23,773 nt of DNA from an uncultured Lachnospiraceae bacterium (GCA_910585215.1 CAJUDQ010000036.1:12409-36181); one strand, 5' to 3'. Shown: positions 1-8,575, counted from the stretch's first letter. A program made the numbers and translations. The notes: generated from the letters alone by a model not told the origin.

Positions 1-40
1 TCCGGAGGGACTGGAGTTCAGACGTGTGCTCTTCCGATCT
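1..40. other. Illumina TruSeq adapter left in the assembly
   Basis: Bases 9-40 match, without a mismatch, the 3' part of the TruSeq read-2/index adapter that ends in GCTCTTCCGATCT. Base 7 also fits and base 8 is one mismatch (G for T). Bases 1-6 (TCCGGA) fit the tail of an i7 index in the expected place, possibly D702; this is from memory. The protein homology of gap begins exactly after base 40. This is a library artefact rather than genome sequence and marks a contig end. Confidence 0.95.
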
Positions 41-997
41 ATGTTCGGAGCAGAAGGATATGAGGTAGTGGCTATCAATGATTTGACAAGCCCAAAGATG
101 TTGGCTCACTTATTAAAATATGACAGCTCACAGGGTAAGTATGAGAAAGCTGATACTGTTTCTGCCGGAGAAGACTCTATCACAGTTGATGGCAAGGAAA
201 TCAAGATTTATGCATTTCCAGATGCAAACAACTGCCCATGGGGTGAACTTGGCGTAGATGTAGTATTAGAGTGCTCAGGCTTCTATACCTCAAAGGCAAA
301 GGCTCAGGCTCATATCAATGCCGGTGCGCGCAAGGTTGTTATCTCAGCTCCTGCTGGAAATGACCTTCCTACAATCGTTTACAACACAAACCACACAACA
401 TTAAAGCCGGAAGATACCATTATTTCAGCAGCTTCCTGTACAACAAACTGCCTTGCTCCTATGGCAGATGCATTAAACAAATATGCTGAAATTCAGTCTG
501 GTATCATGGTAACAATTCATGCTTATACAGGCGACCAGATGACTCTTGACGGACCTCAGAGAAAAGGCGATTTGAGAAGATCACGTGCTGCTGCAGTAAA
601 TATTGTTCCTAATTCAACAGGAGCTGCAAAGGCTATCGGTCTTGTTATTCCAGAACTGAACGGCAAGTTAATCGGTTCTGCTCAGAGAGTTCCTACTCCT
701 ACAGGTTCTACAACGATTCTTACTGCTGTTGTAAAGAAGGCTGATGTAACTGTAGACGGAATCAATGCTGCTATGAAGGCTGCAGCAAATGAATCCTTCG
801 GCTATAATGAAGATGAAATCGTATCTTCAGACGTTATCGGAATGAGATTCGGTTCACTGTTTGATGCAACTCAGACAATGGTTTCAAAGATTTCAGATGA
901 TTTATATGAGGTACAGGTTGTTTCATGGTATGACAATGAAAATTCATATACAAGCCAGATGGTAAGAACAATCAAGTATTTCTCAGAATTGGCTTAA
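41..997 (+). CDS. gap: glyceraldehyde-3-phosphate dehydrogenase, 5' truncated
   Basis: Type I NAD-dependent GAPDH, which oxidises and phosphorylates glyceraldehyde 3-phosphate to 1,3-bisphosphoglycerate in cytosolic glycolysis. The catalytic motif ASCTTNCLAP is present with Cys133 of the visible fragment (codon 437-439), as is the helper His160 in TIHAYTG. Also present are STGAAKAIGLVIPELNGKL, RVPTPTGS and the C-terminal WYDNENSYT. The protein enters at MFGAEGYEV, so about 20 residues are missing, including the Rossmann GxGxxG loop that normally sits in INGFGRIGR. A gene caller would place a false GTG start at base 26 inside the adapter and add residues MLFRS, which do not belong to the protein. 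The gene is followed by its own intrinsic terminator and lies upstream of pgk-tpiA, as is common in Clostridia. Confidence 0.97.
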   Translation: MFGAEGYEVVAINDLTSPKMLAHLLKYDSSQGKYEKADTVSAGEDSITVDGKEIKIYAFPDANNCPWGELGVDVVLECSGFYTSKAKAQAHINAGARKVVISAPAGNDLPTIVYNTNHTTLKPEDTIISAASCTTNCLAPMADALNKYAEIQSGIMVTIHAYTGDQMTLDGPQRKGDLRRSRAAAVNIVPNSTGAAKAIGLVIPELNGKLIGSAQRVPTPTGSTTILTAVVKKADVTVDGINAAMKAAANESFGYNEDEIVSSDVIGMRFGSLFDATQTMVSKISDDLYEVQVVSWYDNENSYTSQMVRTIKYFSELA

Positions 998-1019
998 TCA
1001 TAGCTGACAAGCTTATGTT

Positions 1020-1072
1020 GATTGCATGATTGAGTAATCTGATAAATCGGCATAAGTATCGATTGCATGATT
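1020..1072. repeat. two copies of a 12-bp direct repeat after gap
   Basis: GATTGCATGATT occurs at 1020-1031 and again at 1061-1072, with starts 41 bp apart, in the untranslated tail between the gap stop codon and its terminator. TTATG/ATAAG-like sequence precedes both copies. The function is unknown. It may be a duplicated stretch of 3' UTR or a small protein-binding site. Confidence 0.55.
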
Positions 1073-1083
1073 TAGACCTGCAC

Positions 1084-1119
1084 AGGTCCGGTCTTAACAG
1101 GACCGGACCTCTTTTTCTT
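1084..1119 (+). terminator. intrinsic terminator of gap
   Basis: A perfect 10-bp GC-rich stem (AGGTCCGGTC at 1084-1093 with GACCGGACCT at 1101-1110) and a 7-nt loop are followed by a T-rich tract (CTTTTTCTT). It should end most gap transcripts, so pgk-tpiA probably has a promoter of its own or depends on readthrough. Confidence 0.9.
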
Positions 1120-1121
1120 AC

Positions 1122-1157
1122 GCAGAACTTGCAGAAATATGATACTGCAAGTTCTGC
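1122..1157 (+). promoter_or_regulatory. 13-bp perfect inverted repeat upstream of pgk
   Basis: GCAGAACTTGCAG (1122-1134) pairs perfectly with CTGCAAGTTCTGC (1145-1157) around a 10-nt loop. It begins only 3 nt after the gap terminator and ends 35 nt before the pgk start. It is followed by A7 rather than T, so it is not a plus-strand terminator, and the minus strand lacks a T run as well. A TATAAA at 1166-1171 could be a -10, which would place the right arm near the -35 region. It may therefore be an operator, or an RNA hairpin that protects the pgk-tpiA mRNA 5' end. Confidence 0.6.
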
Positions 1158-1192
1158 AAAAAAATTATAAAATATAGAAAGGTAATGATAAA

Positions 1193-2398
1193 ATGTTAAA
1201 TAAAAAATCAGTAGATGACATTCAGGCAGCAGGAAAAAGAGTATTGGTTCGCTGCGACTTTAATGTACCTTTAAAAGACGGAAAGATTACAGACGAAAAT
1301 CGTCTGGTAGCAGCTCTTCCTACAATTAAGAAGCTGATTGCAGACGGTGCAAAAGTAATTCTCTGCTCACATCTGGGCAAGCCAAAGGGAGAGCCAAAGC
1401 CTGAACTGTCCCTTGCACCTGTAGCGGCACGTCTGACAGAGCTTTTGGGACAGGAAGTAAAGTTTGCTGCGGATGCTGAAGTAGTGGGACCAAATGCAAA
1501 GGCAGCAGTTGAAGCTATGAAAGACGGAGAGGTTGTTCTGCTTGAAAATACACGTTATCGCAAAGAAGAGACAAAAAATGGCGAAGAATTTTCAAAAGAT
1601 CTGGCATCTCTTTGTGATATCTTTGTAAATGATGCGTTTGGTACAGCACACAGAGCTCACTGCTCCAATGTAGGCGTATCTTCACTGGTTGATACAGCAG
1701 TCGTTGGATATTTAATGCAGAAGGAAATCGACTTCCTTGGAAATGCAGTAGAAAATCCGGAAAGACCATTTGTGGCAATTCTTGGAGGAGCAAAAGTTGC
1801 AGATAAATTGTCTGTTATCAATAATCTGCTTGAAAAATGCGATACATTGATTATCGGCGGCGGTATGGCTTATACCTTCTTAAAGGCAAAGGGGTATGAA
1901 GTGGGACAGTCGCTGGTAGATGATGAAAAGATTGATTACTGCAAGGAAATGATGGAAAAAGCAGAAAAGCTTGGCAAAAAGCTTCTTCTTCCGGTTGATT
2001 CTACAATTGCAGCAGCATTTCCTAGCCCGATTGATGCAGAAATTGAAGTGGAGAGTGTTCCTTCGAATGCAATTCCTGCTGACAAAATGGGACTTGATAT
2101 TGGACCAAAGACAGCAGAGCTTTTCGCTTCTGAAGTAAAATCAGCAAAGACTGTTGTATGGAATGGACCTATGGGTGTGTTTGAAAACCCGATTCTTGCA
2201 AAGGGAACCATTGCAGTAGCAAAGTCACTGGCAGAGACAGATGCAACTACCATTATCGGTGGTGGTGATTCTGCAGCAGCAGTAAATACACTTGGATTTG
2301 GTGATAAGATGAGCCATATTTCCACAGGCGGCGGCGCTTCTCTTGAATTTTTAGAGGGCAAGGAACTGCCAGGTGTGGCAGCTGCCAATGATAAATAG
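1193..2398 (+). CDS. pgk: phosphoglycerate kinase
   Basis: Transfers phosphate from 1,3-bisphosphoglycerate to ADP, giving ATP and 3-phosphoglycerate in the cytosol. The full 401-residue length matches bacterial PGK. Visible motifs are RCDFNVPL (20-27), SHLGKPKG (59-66), the nucleotide-domain WNGPMGVFE, GGGDS (356-360) and STGGGAS (377-383). The start is supported by GAAAGG at 1177-1182, 10 nt upstream of the ATG. Only 24 nt separate it from tpiA and no terminator lies between, so the two form an operon. The hairpin and possible -10 just upstream are the likely control region. Confidence 0.98.
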   Translation: MLNKKSVDDIQAAGKRVLVRCDFNVPLKDGKITDENRLVAALPTIKKLIADGAKVILCSHLGKPKGEPKPELSLAPVAARLTELLGQEVKFAADAEVVGPNAKAAVEAMKDGEVVLLENTRYRKEETKNGEEFSKDLASLCDIFVNDAFGTAHRAHCSNVGVSSLVDTAVVGYLMQKEIDFLGNAVENPERPFVAILGGAKVADKLSVINNLLEKCDTLIIGGGMAYTFLKAKGYEVGQSLVDDEKIDYCKEMMEKAEKLGKKLLLPVDSTIAAAFPSPIDAEIEVESVPSNAIPADKMGLDIGPKTAELFASEVKSAKTVVWNGPMGVFENPILAKGTIAVAKSLAETDATTIIGGGDSAAAVNTLGFGDKMSHISTGGGASLEFLEGKELPGVAAANDK

Positions 2399-2422
2399 AA
2401 GGATTGACAGGAGGGCTTTGTA

Positions 2423-3172
2423 ATGGCTAGAAGAAAGCTGATTGCCGGTAACTGGAAAATGAATATGACCAGAGAAGCGGCAGTTGCATTAATAAAAGAA
2501 TTAATTCCGCTGGTACAGACAGAGGAATCAGATGTAGCACTGTGTGTACCTGCAATTGATATTATTCCATGCGTAGATGCTGTGCAGAATACCAATATTA
2601 AAATTGGAGCTCAAAATATGTACTTTGAGGAAAAAGGCGCTTTTACAGGAGAAATCGCTCCGGATATGCTGACAAGTACAGGCGTGGAATATGTGATTCT
2701 CGGACATTCTGAGAGAAGAGGATATTTTGCAGAAACTGACGAGACAGTCAATAAAAAAGTATTAAAAGCGTTTGAACACGGGCTTACTCCAATTATTTGC
2801 TGCGGCGAAAGTCTTGAACAGAGACAGCAGGGAATTACCCTTGATTTAATCCGTATGCAGATAAAGATTGCTTTTGGCAGTGTGGATGCAGAAAACGCAA
2901 AGAAAGCAGTAGTTGCATATGAACCAATCTGGGCAATTGGAACCGGTGTGACGGCAAGCACAGAACAGGCGCAGGAGGTATGCAAAGGCATAAGAGACTG
3001 CCTTGCTGAGCTTTATGGCAGCGAGGTGGCAGAGGAAATCCGTATTCTTTATGGAGGAAGCGTTTCTGCTTCAAATGCAGCAGACCTTTTTGCACAGTCG
3101 GATATTGACGGCGGACTGGTAGGCGGAGCTTCCCTGAAGGCAGATTTTGGAAAAATTGTCAATTATAAATAA
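2423..3172 (+). CDS. tpiA: triosephosphate isomerase
   Basis: Interconverts dihydroxyacetone phosphate and glyceraldehyde 3-phosphate in glycolysis. The 249 residues are the normal TIM-barrel length. Catalytic residues are all present: Lys12 in AGNWKMN, His95 in GHSERR and Glu167 in AYEPIWAIGTG. The phosphate-gripper YGGSV (210-214) and the C-terminal GGLVGGASL follow. A strong AGGAGGG ribosome site precedes the ATG. It is the last gene of the pgk-tpiA transcript and is followed by an intrinsic terminator. Many Clostridia have gpmI next; here the cluster ends at tpiA. Confidence 0.98.
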   Translation: MARRKLIAGNWKMNMTREAAVALIKELIPLVQTEESDVALCVPAIDIIPCVDAVQNTNIKIGAQNMYFEEKGAFTGEIAPDMLTSTGVEYVILGHSERRGYFAETDETVNKKVLKAFEHGLTPIICCGESLEQRQQGITLDLIRMQIKIAFGSVDAENAKKAVVAYEPIWAIGTGVTASTEQAQEVCKGIRDCLAELYGSEVAEEIRILYGGSVSASNAADLFAQSDIDGGLVGGASLKADFGKIVNYK

Positions 3173-3191
3173 AAAAACAGCACAAAAAAAC

Positions 3192-3233
3192 AACGGGGTT
3201 TTACGGCGATTTGTCGTAGAATCCTGTTTTTTT
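3192..3233 (+). terminator. intrinsic terminator of pgk-tpiA
   Basis: A 14-bp stem with a few G-T pairs (3192-3205 with 3215-3228), a 9-nt loop and a following T tract to 3233. The A-rich stretch before the stem can extend pairing into the T tract. Confidence 0.85.
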
Positions 3234-3234
3234 C

Positions 3235-3263
3235 TTGACTTTCTGCGGTAAATTATGTAAAAT
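3235..3263 (+). promoter_or_regulatory. sigma-A type promoter of the alanine symporter gene
   Basis: TTGACT at 3235-3240, a 17-nt spacer and TAAAAT at 3258-3263, with a TG just before the -10. Downstream, CAACGC-TT-GCGTTG (3281-3294) forms a short inverted repeat in the leader before the ribosome site AAAGGAG; it may be a small operator or hairpin. Confidence 0.7.
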
Positions 3264-3325
3264 AAGCTGAAATGATGTAACCAACGCTTGCGTTGATTGC
3301 CTAATAAAAAAAGGAGAATTTACAA

Positions 3326-4750
3326 ATGTGGGAAACAATTAACAATTGTCTTGTTGCCATTGATGATTTTGTATGGGGTGTTCCCCTTATGGTCCTCATT
3401 CTGGCAGGTGGTATTCTGCTCACAGCAAGACTTGGTCTGTTACAGGTAAAACGCCTTCCATTGGCCTTAAAATGGATGGTCAAAAACGAAGAAGGCGGGA
3501 AGGGAGAAGTATCCTCATTTGGTGCTCTTTGTACGGCATTGTCTGCAACGATAGGTACTGGTAATATTGTTGGTGTGGCAACTGCGGTAGGAGTACTGGA
3601 AGGTGGTCCGGGCGCATTGTTCTGGATGGTAGTAGCTGCTTTTTTCGGAATGGCTACCAAATATGCGGAAGGTCTTCTGGCAGTTAAGTACCGTGTTGTA
3701 GACGGAGACCATGTGCTTGGCGGTCCATTCTATTATATTGAGCAGGGAATGGGAAAAAACTGGAAATGGCTTGCAAAATTTTTTGCCTTTTTTGGTATTT
3801 GTGTCGGCCTGTTTGGAATCGGAACTTTTACACAGGTAAATGGTATTGCCTCAGCAGTGCAGAATTTTTTTGACCCAGACAAGGCAAATGTAGTAGAAAT
3901 TCCTGGTATTGGTACATATTCATGGGTTGTAGTCATCGCTTCTCTAATTCTGGCATTTTTTGTTGCACTTGTATTAATTGGAGGAATTAAAAGAATTGCC
4001 AGTGTTTCTCAGGTAATTGTGCCATTTATGGCAGGTATTTATATTCTGTTTTGTCTGATTTTGATTTTATGTAATATTACAAAGGTTCCAAATGCGATTG
4101 TACAGGTAGTAGAAGCCGCGTTTCATCCAAAGGCAGTTGCCGGAGGGTTCACTGGTACAATGCTGATTGCCATGCAAAAAGGTGTGGCAAGAGGAATTTT
4201 TTCAAATGAAGCAGGTCTTGGTTCTGCTCCGATTGCCGCTGCAGCAGCAAAGACAAAAGAGCCTGTCCGTCAGGGTCTGGTATCCATGACGGGAACCTTT
4301 ATTGATACTATTGTCATTTGTACCATGACAGGACTTTCCATTGTTGTCACAGGTGCATGGAATGTTGAAGGTCTTGAGGGTGTTCAGATAACTACCTATG
4401 CATTTCAAAATGGACTTCCATTTCCGGCAAAATTTTCAGCATTTATTCTTATGATATGTCTTGTATTTTTTGCATTTACCACCATTCTTGGATGGGATTA
4501 TTATTCAGAAAGATGTCTGGAATATTTTACTGGTGGTAAAATGAAAACTGTAAAAGTATACCGGTGGATATATATTCTTGCAGTATTTATCGGACCATAT
4601 ATGACAGTCTCCGCAGTGTGGACCATTGCAGATATTTTCAATGGTCTGATGGCTCTGCCAAATATGATTGCATTATTTGCACTGAGCGGTGTGGTTGTAA
4701 AAGAAACCAAAGATTTCTTTGATAAGAAAAAGCATCTTGGGATAAAATAA
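3326..4750 (+). CDS. sodium:alanine/glycine symporter (AGCS family)
   Basis: A polytopic inner-membrane carrier that brings in alanine or glycine with Na+. The 474-residue length fits the AGCS (AlsT/DagA) family. The family signature is clear at 77-101 (GTGNIVGVATAV...GGPGALFWM), and the conserved GIFSNEAGLGSAPIAAAAAKT loop starts near residue 290. Many hydrophobic helices lie between. AAAGGAG precedes the ATG. The gene is isolated between terminators and has its own promoter, so it is probably monocistronic. The exact amino acid carried cannot be read from sequence. Confidence 0.95.
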   Translation: MWETINNCLVAIDDFVWGVPLMVLILAGGILLTARLGLLQVKRLPLALKWMVKNEEGGKGEVSSFGALCTALSATIGTGNIVGVATAVGVLEGGPGALFWMVVAAFFGMATKYAEGLLAVKYRVVDGDHVLGGPFYYIEQGMGKNWKWLAKFFAFFGICVGLFGIGTFTQVNGIASAVQNFFDPDKANVVEIPGIGTYSWVVVIASLILAFFVALVLIGGIKRIASVSQVIVPFMAGIYILFCLILILCNITKVPNAIVQVVEAAFHPKAVAGGFTGTMLIAMQKGVARGIFSNEAGLGSAPIAAAAAKTKEPVRQGLVSMTGTFIDTIVICTMTGLSIVVTGAWNVEGLEGVQITTYAFQNGLPFPAKFSAFILMICLVFFAFTTILGWDYYSERCLEYFTGGKMKTVKVYRWIYILAVFIGPYMTVSAVWTIADIFNGLMALPNMIALFALSGVVVKETKDFFDKKKHLGIK

Positions 4751-4787
4751 ATTTAAACCGCTAAAGGAAATAATATAAAGTTTCGTG

Positions 4788-4830
4788 ATAAAAGGATTAC
4801 TGAGTATATGAGGGTCGGTAATCCTTTTAT
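4788..4830 (+). terminator. probable intrinsic terminator after the symporter gene
   Basis: A 13-bp perfect stem (4788-4800 with 4818-4830) encloses a 17-nt loop. The T run lies inside the right arm (CCTTTTATAT), so the tail is weaker than in a classic terminator. Confidence 0.6.
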
Positions 4831-4867
4831 ATAGATTTGAAAGGACTCTAAAACAGACAGAAAGAAA

Positions 4868-5386
4868 ATGAAAGAACAGAATGAAAATCACACAACAAAT
4901 ATAAATGTTTATTCTTCAAAAAAAATAATCCTCTGGATTCTTATTATTCTCTGGATGACAATAATTTTTCTTTTTTCTTCACAAAACAGTGAGGATTCTT
5001 CCAGATTGAGCAGAGGATTTTTGAGAAATTTTATTTTATGGTTTTTACCGGAAAATATAAATGAAGATACGGTTGATTTTTTAGAACATATTTTACGTAA
5101 ATGTGCGCATATGGCAGAGTATGCAGTTCTTGGAGTATTAATATCCATACAGCTTCGACTGTATCATGCTTTTGAAGCTGAGTGGAAAAAAATATGGTCG
5201 GCCGTATTTTTGGTAATGCTGTATGCTGCCACAGATGAATTTCATCAATTATTTGTTGGAGGAAGAAGCGGTCAGATTTCTGACATTTTCATAGATACCT
5301 GTGGAGGAATGGCAGGAGCATTTGTCATATATTTGATATACAAATTCAAAAATTTCAGAAAAACAGAGAATGGAGGAAAAAAATGA
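4868..5386 (+). CDS. VanZ family membrane protein
   Basis: A small integral membrane protein of 172 residues with VanZ-family motifs: one helix near 19-38, RKCAHMAEY at 77-85 followed by a helix, then TDEFHQLFV (122-130) and GRSGQISDIFIDTCGG (132-147) leading into the last helix. VanZ was first described from teicoplanin-resistance clusters, but most family members have no known function. There are no vanH/A/X genes here, so glycopeptide resistance should not be assumed. The gene overlaps the next one by 4 nt (ATGA), which indicates translational coupling and a shared transcript. The ribosome site is weak (GAAAG). Confidence 0.85.
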   Translation: MKEQNENHTTNINVYSSKKIILWILIILWMTIIFLFSSQNSEDSSRLSRGFLRNFILWFLPENINEDTVDFLEHILRKCAHMAEYAVLGVLISIQLRLYHAFEAEWKKIWSAVFLVMLYAATDEFHQLFVGGRSGQISDIFIDTCGGMAGAFVIYLIYKFKNFRKTENGGKK

Positions 5387-6576
5387 TATCACAGAAAATG
5401 GAAGGATTTTTACAAAACAATTCTGCAATTCGCGCAATGTTTGAAGAAGGAAAAAAAATGGCTGCTCTTTATGGAGCAGAAAATGTATATGATTTCAGTC
5501 TTGGAAATCCGAATGTGCCGGCGCCAGAAGCGGTAAATCAGGCAATTAAGGATATTTTAGACACAGAAGACAGCCTTTTGGTACATGGATATATGAGCAA
5601 TACAGGCTATGAGGATGTAAGACAAATGATTGCCGAATCATTAAATAAAAGATTTCAGACAAATTTTCAGGCGCAAAATCTGATTATGACAGTTGGCGCT
5701 GCAGGTGGATTAAATGTTGTATTTAAAACATTGTTAAACCCGGGAGATGAAGTAATTGCATTTTCACCTTATTTTTTGGAATACAATGCATATGTAACAA
5801 ATTATGATGGTATTCTTGTAGAGGTTCCATGTGATACGCCTGAATTTCTGCCAAGTGCAGAGAAGCTTTCAAAGGCAATAACAAAAAAAACAAAAGCCGT
5901 TATTATCAATAATCCAAATAATCCTACAGGTGTTGTATATCCTGTTGAGGTAATAAAGAAAATTGCAGAAGTACTTGAAAGCAAAGAAAAAGAATTTGGA
6001 ACGGATATTTATCTGGTTTCAGATGAGCCATACAGAGAGCTTGTATATGACAATGCAGAAGTGCCGTATCTGACAAACTATTATAAAAATACAATTGTGG
6101 GATATTCTTTCAGTAAATCTTTATCTCTGCCCGGAGAAAGAATCGGATATCTTGTAATTCCTTCTGAAATTTCGGATTTTGAAAGAGTATATGGTGCAGC
6201 AGCGATTGCAACAAGGATTCTTGGTTATGTCAATGCGCCTTCTCTTATGCAGCGGGCGGTTGCAAAGGCCATTGATGAACAGACAGATATTTTCTATTAT
6301 GACCGGAACAGAAAAACATTGTATCATATGCTGACCGGACTTGGTTTTGAATGTGTAAAACCGGAGGGTGCATTTTATCTGTGGATGAAAACACCTACAA
6401 AACAAGAAAATGAATTTTGTGAAATGGCAAAAAAACTTCATCTTATACTTGTTCCTGGTTCTTCTTTTCAATGTCCAGGATATGTAAGAATTGCATATTG
6501 TGTATCCTATGAAACCATTCTTCGTTCACAAAAGGCATGGGAAACGCTTGCAGAAAACTGTCAAAAAATAAGATAA
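5383..6576 (+). CDS. PLP-dependent aminotransferase, class I/II
   Basis: A fold-type I aminotransferase of 397 residues, cytosolic. Visible motifs are NNPNNPTG (176-183), DEPY (214-217) and the PLP-binding Lys245 in SFSKSLSLPGERIG, with a late Arg in GYVRIAY likely to hold the substrate carboxylate. It resembles the AspC/aromatic aminotransferase group, but the substrate pair is not readable from sequence. The start overlaps the VanZ stop codon (ATGA), with GGAGG just upstream. A HisC-like aminotransferase follows after 18 nt. Confidence 0.93.
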   Translation: MISQKMEGFLQNNSAIRAMFEEGKKMAALYGAENVYDFSLGNPNVPAPEAVNQAIKDILDTEDSLLVHGYMSNTGYEDVRQMIAESLNKRFQTNFQAQNLIMTVGAAGGLNVVFKTLLNPGDEVIAFSPYFLEYNAYVTNYDGILVEVPCDTPEFLPSAEKLSKAITKKTKAVIINNPNNPTGVVYPVEVIKKIAEVLESKEKEFGTDIYLVSDEPYRELVYDNAEVPYLTNYYKNTIVGYSFSKSLSLPGERIGYLVIPSEISDFERVYGAAAIATRILGYVNAPSLMQRAVAKAIDEQTDIFYYDRNRKTLYHMLTGLGFECVKPEGAFYLWMKTPTKQENEFCEMAKKLHLILVPGSSFQCPGYVRIAYCVSYETILRSQKAWETLAENCQKIR

Positions 6577-6594
6577 AATAAGAGGAGAACTATT

Positions 6595-7659
6595 ATGCGT
6601 GAATGGGAAAAAAATATCAGAAAAACAGTTCCCTATGTAGCTGGAGAACAGCCGGATAAACCGGATATGGTAAAATTAAATACAAATGAATGTCCATATC
6701 CACCTGCACCAGAAGTTGAAAAAATCATAAAAGAAACGGAAATTGATAAATTCCGTCTGTATCCAGACCCCGAAGCTTCCGAACTGACAGAAGCACTGGC
6801 ACAATTTTATCAGGTAGAACAGGATATGATTTTTGTGGGCGTAGGTTCAGATGATGTCATTGCAAATGCTTTCCTTACCTTTTTTAATTCAGAAAAACCG
6901 ATTCTTTTTCCGGATATTACCTATTCATTTTATCCGGTATGGGCAGAACTTTATAAAATAAAATATAAAACTCTCGCTTTGGATAAAAATTTCAGAATAA
7001 AAAAAGAAGATTATTATATGGAAAATGGAGGAATTATTTTTCCAAATCCAAATGCTCCAACCGGCCTGTATGAAGAATTGGATGTAATTGAAGATATTTT
7101 AAAGCATAATCAGAAATCTGTTGTAATGATAGACGAAGCATATATTGATTTTGGCGGGGAATCTGCATTGAAATTTATTTCAAAATATGAAAATCTTCTG
7201 GTTATCCAGACCTTTTCAAAATCACGTTCCATGGCAGGAATGCGCATTGGCTTTGCCGTTGGAAACAAAAATCTGATACGTGCAATGAAAGATGTAAAAT
7301 ATTCTATCAATTCCTATACCATGAACCGCACAGCAATTCTGTCCGGCATGGCATCGGTAAAAAATCGGGATTATTTTGATTTGGTAAGAAAAAAAATAAT
7401 AGCTACAAGAGAAAAAACAAAAAAAAGACTTTCAGAACTTGGATTTGATTTTCCTGATTCCAAGGCGAATTTTATTTTTGCAACTCATAAGGCGCTTGAT
7501 ATCACAGACTTATTTGAATATTTAAGAAGCAGAAATATTTATGTCAGACATTGGGATAATCCTCAAATCAAAGATTACATAAGAATTACCATTGGCACAG
7601 AGGAGGAGATGGAACGATTGATTGGAGAAATAAAAAATTATAAGGAGGCAGCATGTTAA
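6595..7659 (+). CDS. hisC: histidinol-phosphate aminotransferase-like protein
   Basis: A PLP enzyme of 354 residues matching HisC, which converts imidazole acetol phosphate and glutamate to histidinol phosphate. It has LNTNECPYPP (28-37), YPDP near 56-59, NPNAPTG (151-157), DEAY (180-183) and the PLP Lys209 in QTFSKSRSMAGMRIG. AGAGGAG precedes the ATG. No other his genes are nearby and it follows another aminotransferase, so it may be a paralogue with an aromatic or phosphorylated amino acid substrate. Its last 7 nt overlap the start of the DUF368 gene. Confidence 0.88.
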   Translation: MREWEKNIRKTVPYVAGEQPDKPDMVKLNTNECPYPPAPEVEKIIKETEIDKFRLYPDPEASELTEALAQFYQVEQDMIFVGVGSDDVIANAFLTFFNSEKPILFPDITYSFYPVWAELYKIKYKTLALDKNFRIKKEDYYMENGGIIFPNPNAPTGLYEELDVIEDILKHNQKSVVMIDEAYIDFGGESALKFISKYENLLVIQTFSKSRSMAGMRIGFAVGNKNLIRAMKDVKYSINSYTMNRTAILSGMASVKNRDYFDLVRKKIIATREKTKKRLSELGFDFPDSKANFIFATHKALDITDLFEYLRSRNIYVRHWDNPQIKDYIRITIGTEEEMERLIGEIKNYKEAAC

Positions 7660-8537
7660 TTAAAATATTTGGAGGATTTTTAATGGCGCTGGCGGACAGT
7701 GTACCGGGAGTGTCAGGAGGGACAGTTGCATTTATTATAGGAATTTATGACGAGTTTATTACTTCGTTAAATAATATTGTTTCCCGTGACAAAGACAAAA
7801 GAATGGCTGCAATTCGCTTTCTTATTAAAATGGGAAGCGGATGGATTGTCGGTATGGCAATGGCGGCACTTTTTATTAACGCAGTATTTGAAAAAAATAT
7901 CTATCAGATAAGCTCTCTTTTTCTTGGGTTTGTTTTATTTGCAATTCCGGTTATTATTTCAGAGGAAAAAGATTCTTTTCTGGGAAATTATAAAAATATT
8001 CTTTTTACTGTTCTGGGCGTTGCATTGGTATGTGTAATTACATATCTTTCTGATTATATTACAGGCGATGGTGCCAGTCTGGCATTTGGAGAATTTGGCA
8101 TACTGGGTGGAATTTTATTATTTATCTGTGGAATGTGTGCAATTTCAGCAATGGTACTTCCTGGTATATCGGGTTCTACACTTATGCTGGTATTTGGATT
8201 TTATCAGGCAATTATGACGGCAATTGCAGGATTTCTTCATATGGAATTTAAATATTTTCTGGGATTGTGTATTTTTGGATTTGGCTGTATTGCTGGTATT
8301 TGTTCCTCTGTAAAGGGATTGAAATATCTGCTGTCAAAACATCGTTCTGCCATGATGTATTTTATTATTGGCATGATGATAGGCTCCTTTTACGCAATTG
8401 TAATGGGACCAAAAAGTCTTGATACACCAAAACCGGCGCTTTCTTTTGATACATTTCATATTGTATATTTTGCAGCAGGCGGAGTCGTTATTCTGGGAAT
8501 ACAGGCTTTAAAAAAAGTATTAAATAAAAATATCTGA
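7653..8537 (+). CDS. DUF368 protein, PopT-type undecaprenyl-phosphate translocase
   Basis: A polytopic membrane protein of 294 residues. DUF368 members (PopT) have been reported to return undecaprenyl phosphate to the cytoplasmic face for reuse in wall synthesis. Two related motifs mark the internal repeat: ADSVPGVSGGT with PGVSGGT at 18-24, and AMVLPGISGST with PGISGST at 170-176. Each sits at the start of a hydrophobic segment. AAGGAGG at 7642-7648 fixes the start, which overlaps the end of the hisC-like gene by 7 nt, so translation is coupled. The role is known for the family and inferred here. Confidence 0.9.
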   Translation: MLIKIFGGFLMALADSVPGVSGGTVAFIIGIYDEFITSLNNIVSRDKDKRMAAIRFLIKMGSGWIVGMAMAALFINAVFEKNIYQISSLFLGFVLFAIPVIISEEKDSFLGNYKNILFTVLGVALVCVITYLSDYITGDGASLAFGEFGILGGILLFICGMCAISAMVLPGISGSTLMLVFGFYQAIMTAIAGFLHMEFKYFLGLCIFGFGCIAGICSSVKGLKYLLSKHRSAMMYFIIGMMIGSFYAIVMGPKSLDTPKPALSFDTFHIVYFAAGGVVILGIQALKKVLNKNI

Positions 8538-8575
8538 AACCGGCCAATAAAAGAAAAAATAAAGGATATGTCAAA

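Noticed and set aside
1936..2595. Long open frame on the minus strand across pgk and tpiA
   Set aside because: It is the shadow of two well-defined glycolytic genes, with no ribosome site and no recognisable domain.
4868..5386. Glycopeptide resistance cluster because of a VanZ homologue
   Set aside because: No vanH, vanA/B ligase, vanX or vanR/S genes are present; VanZ proteins are common in ordinary Clostridia.
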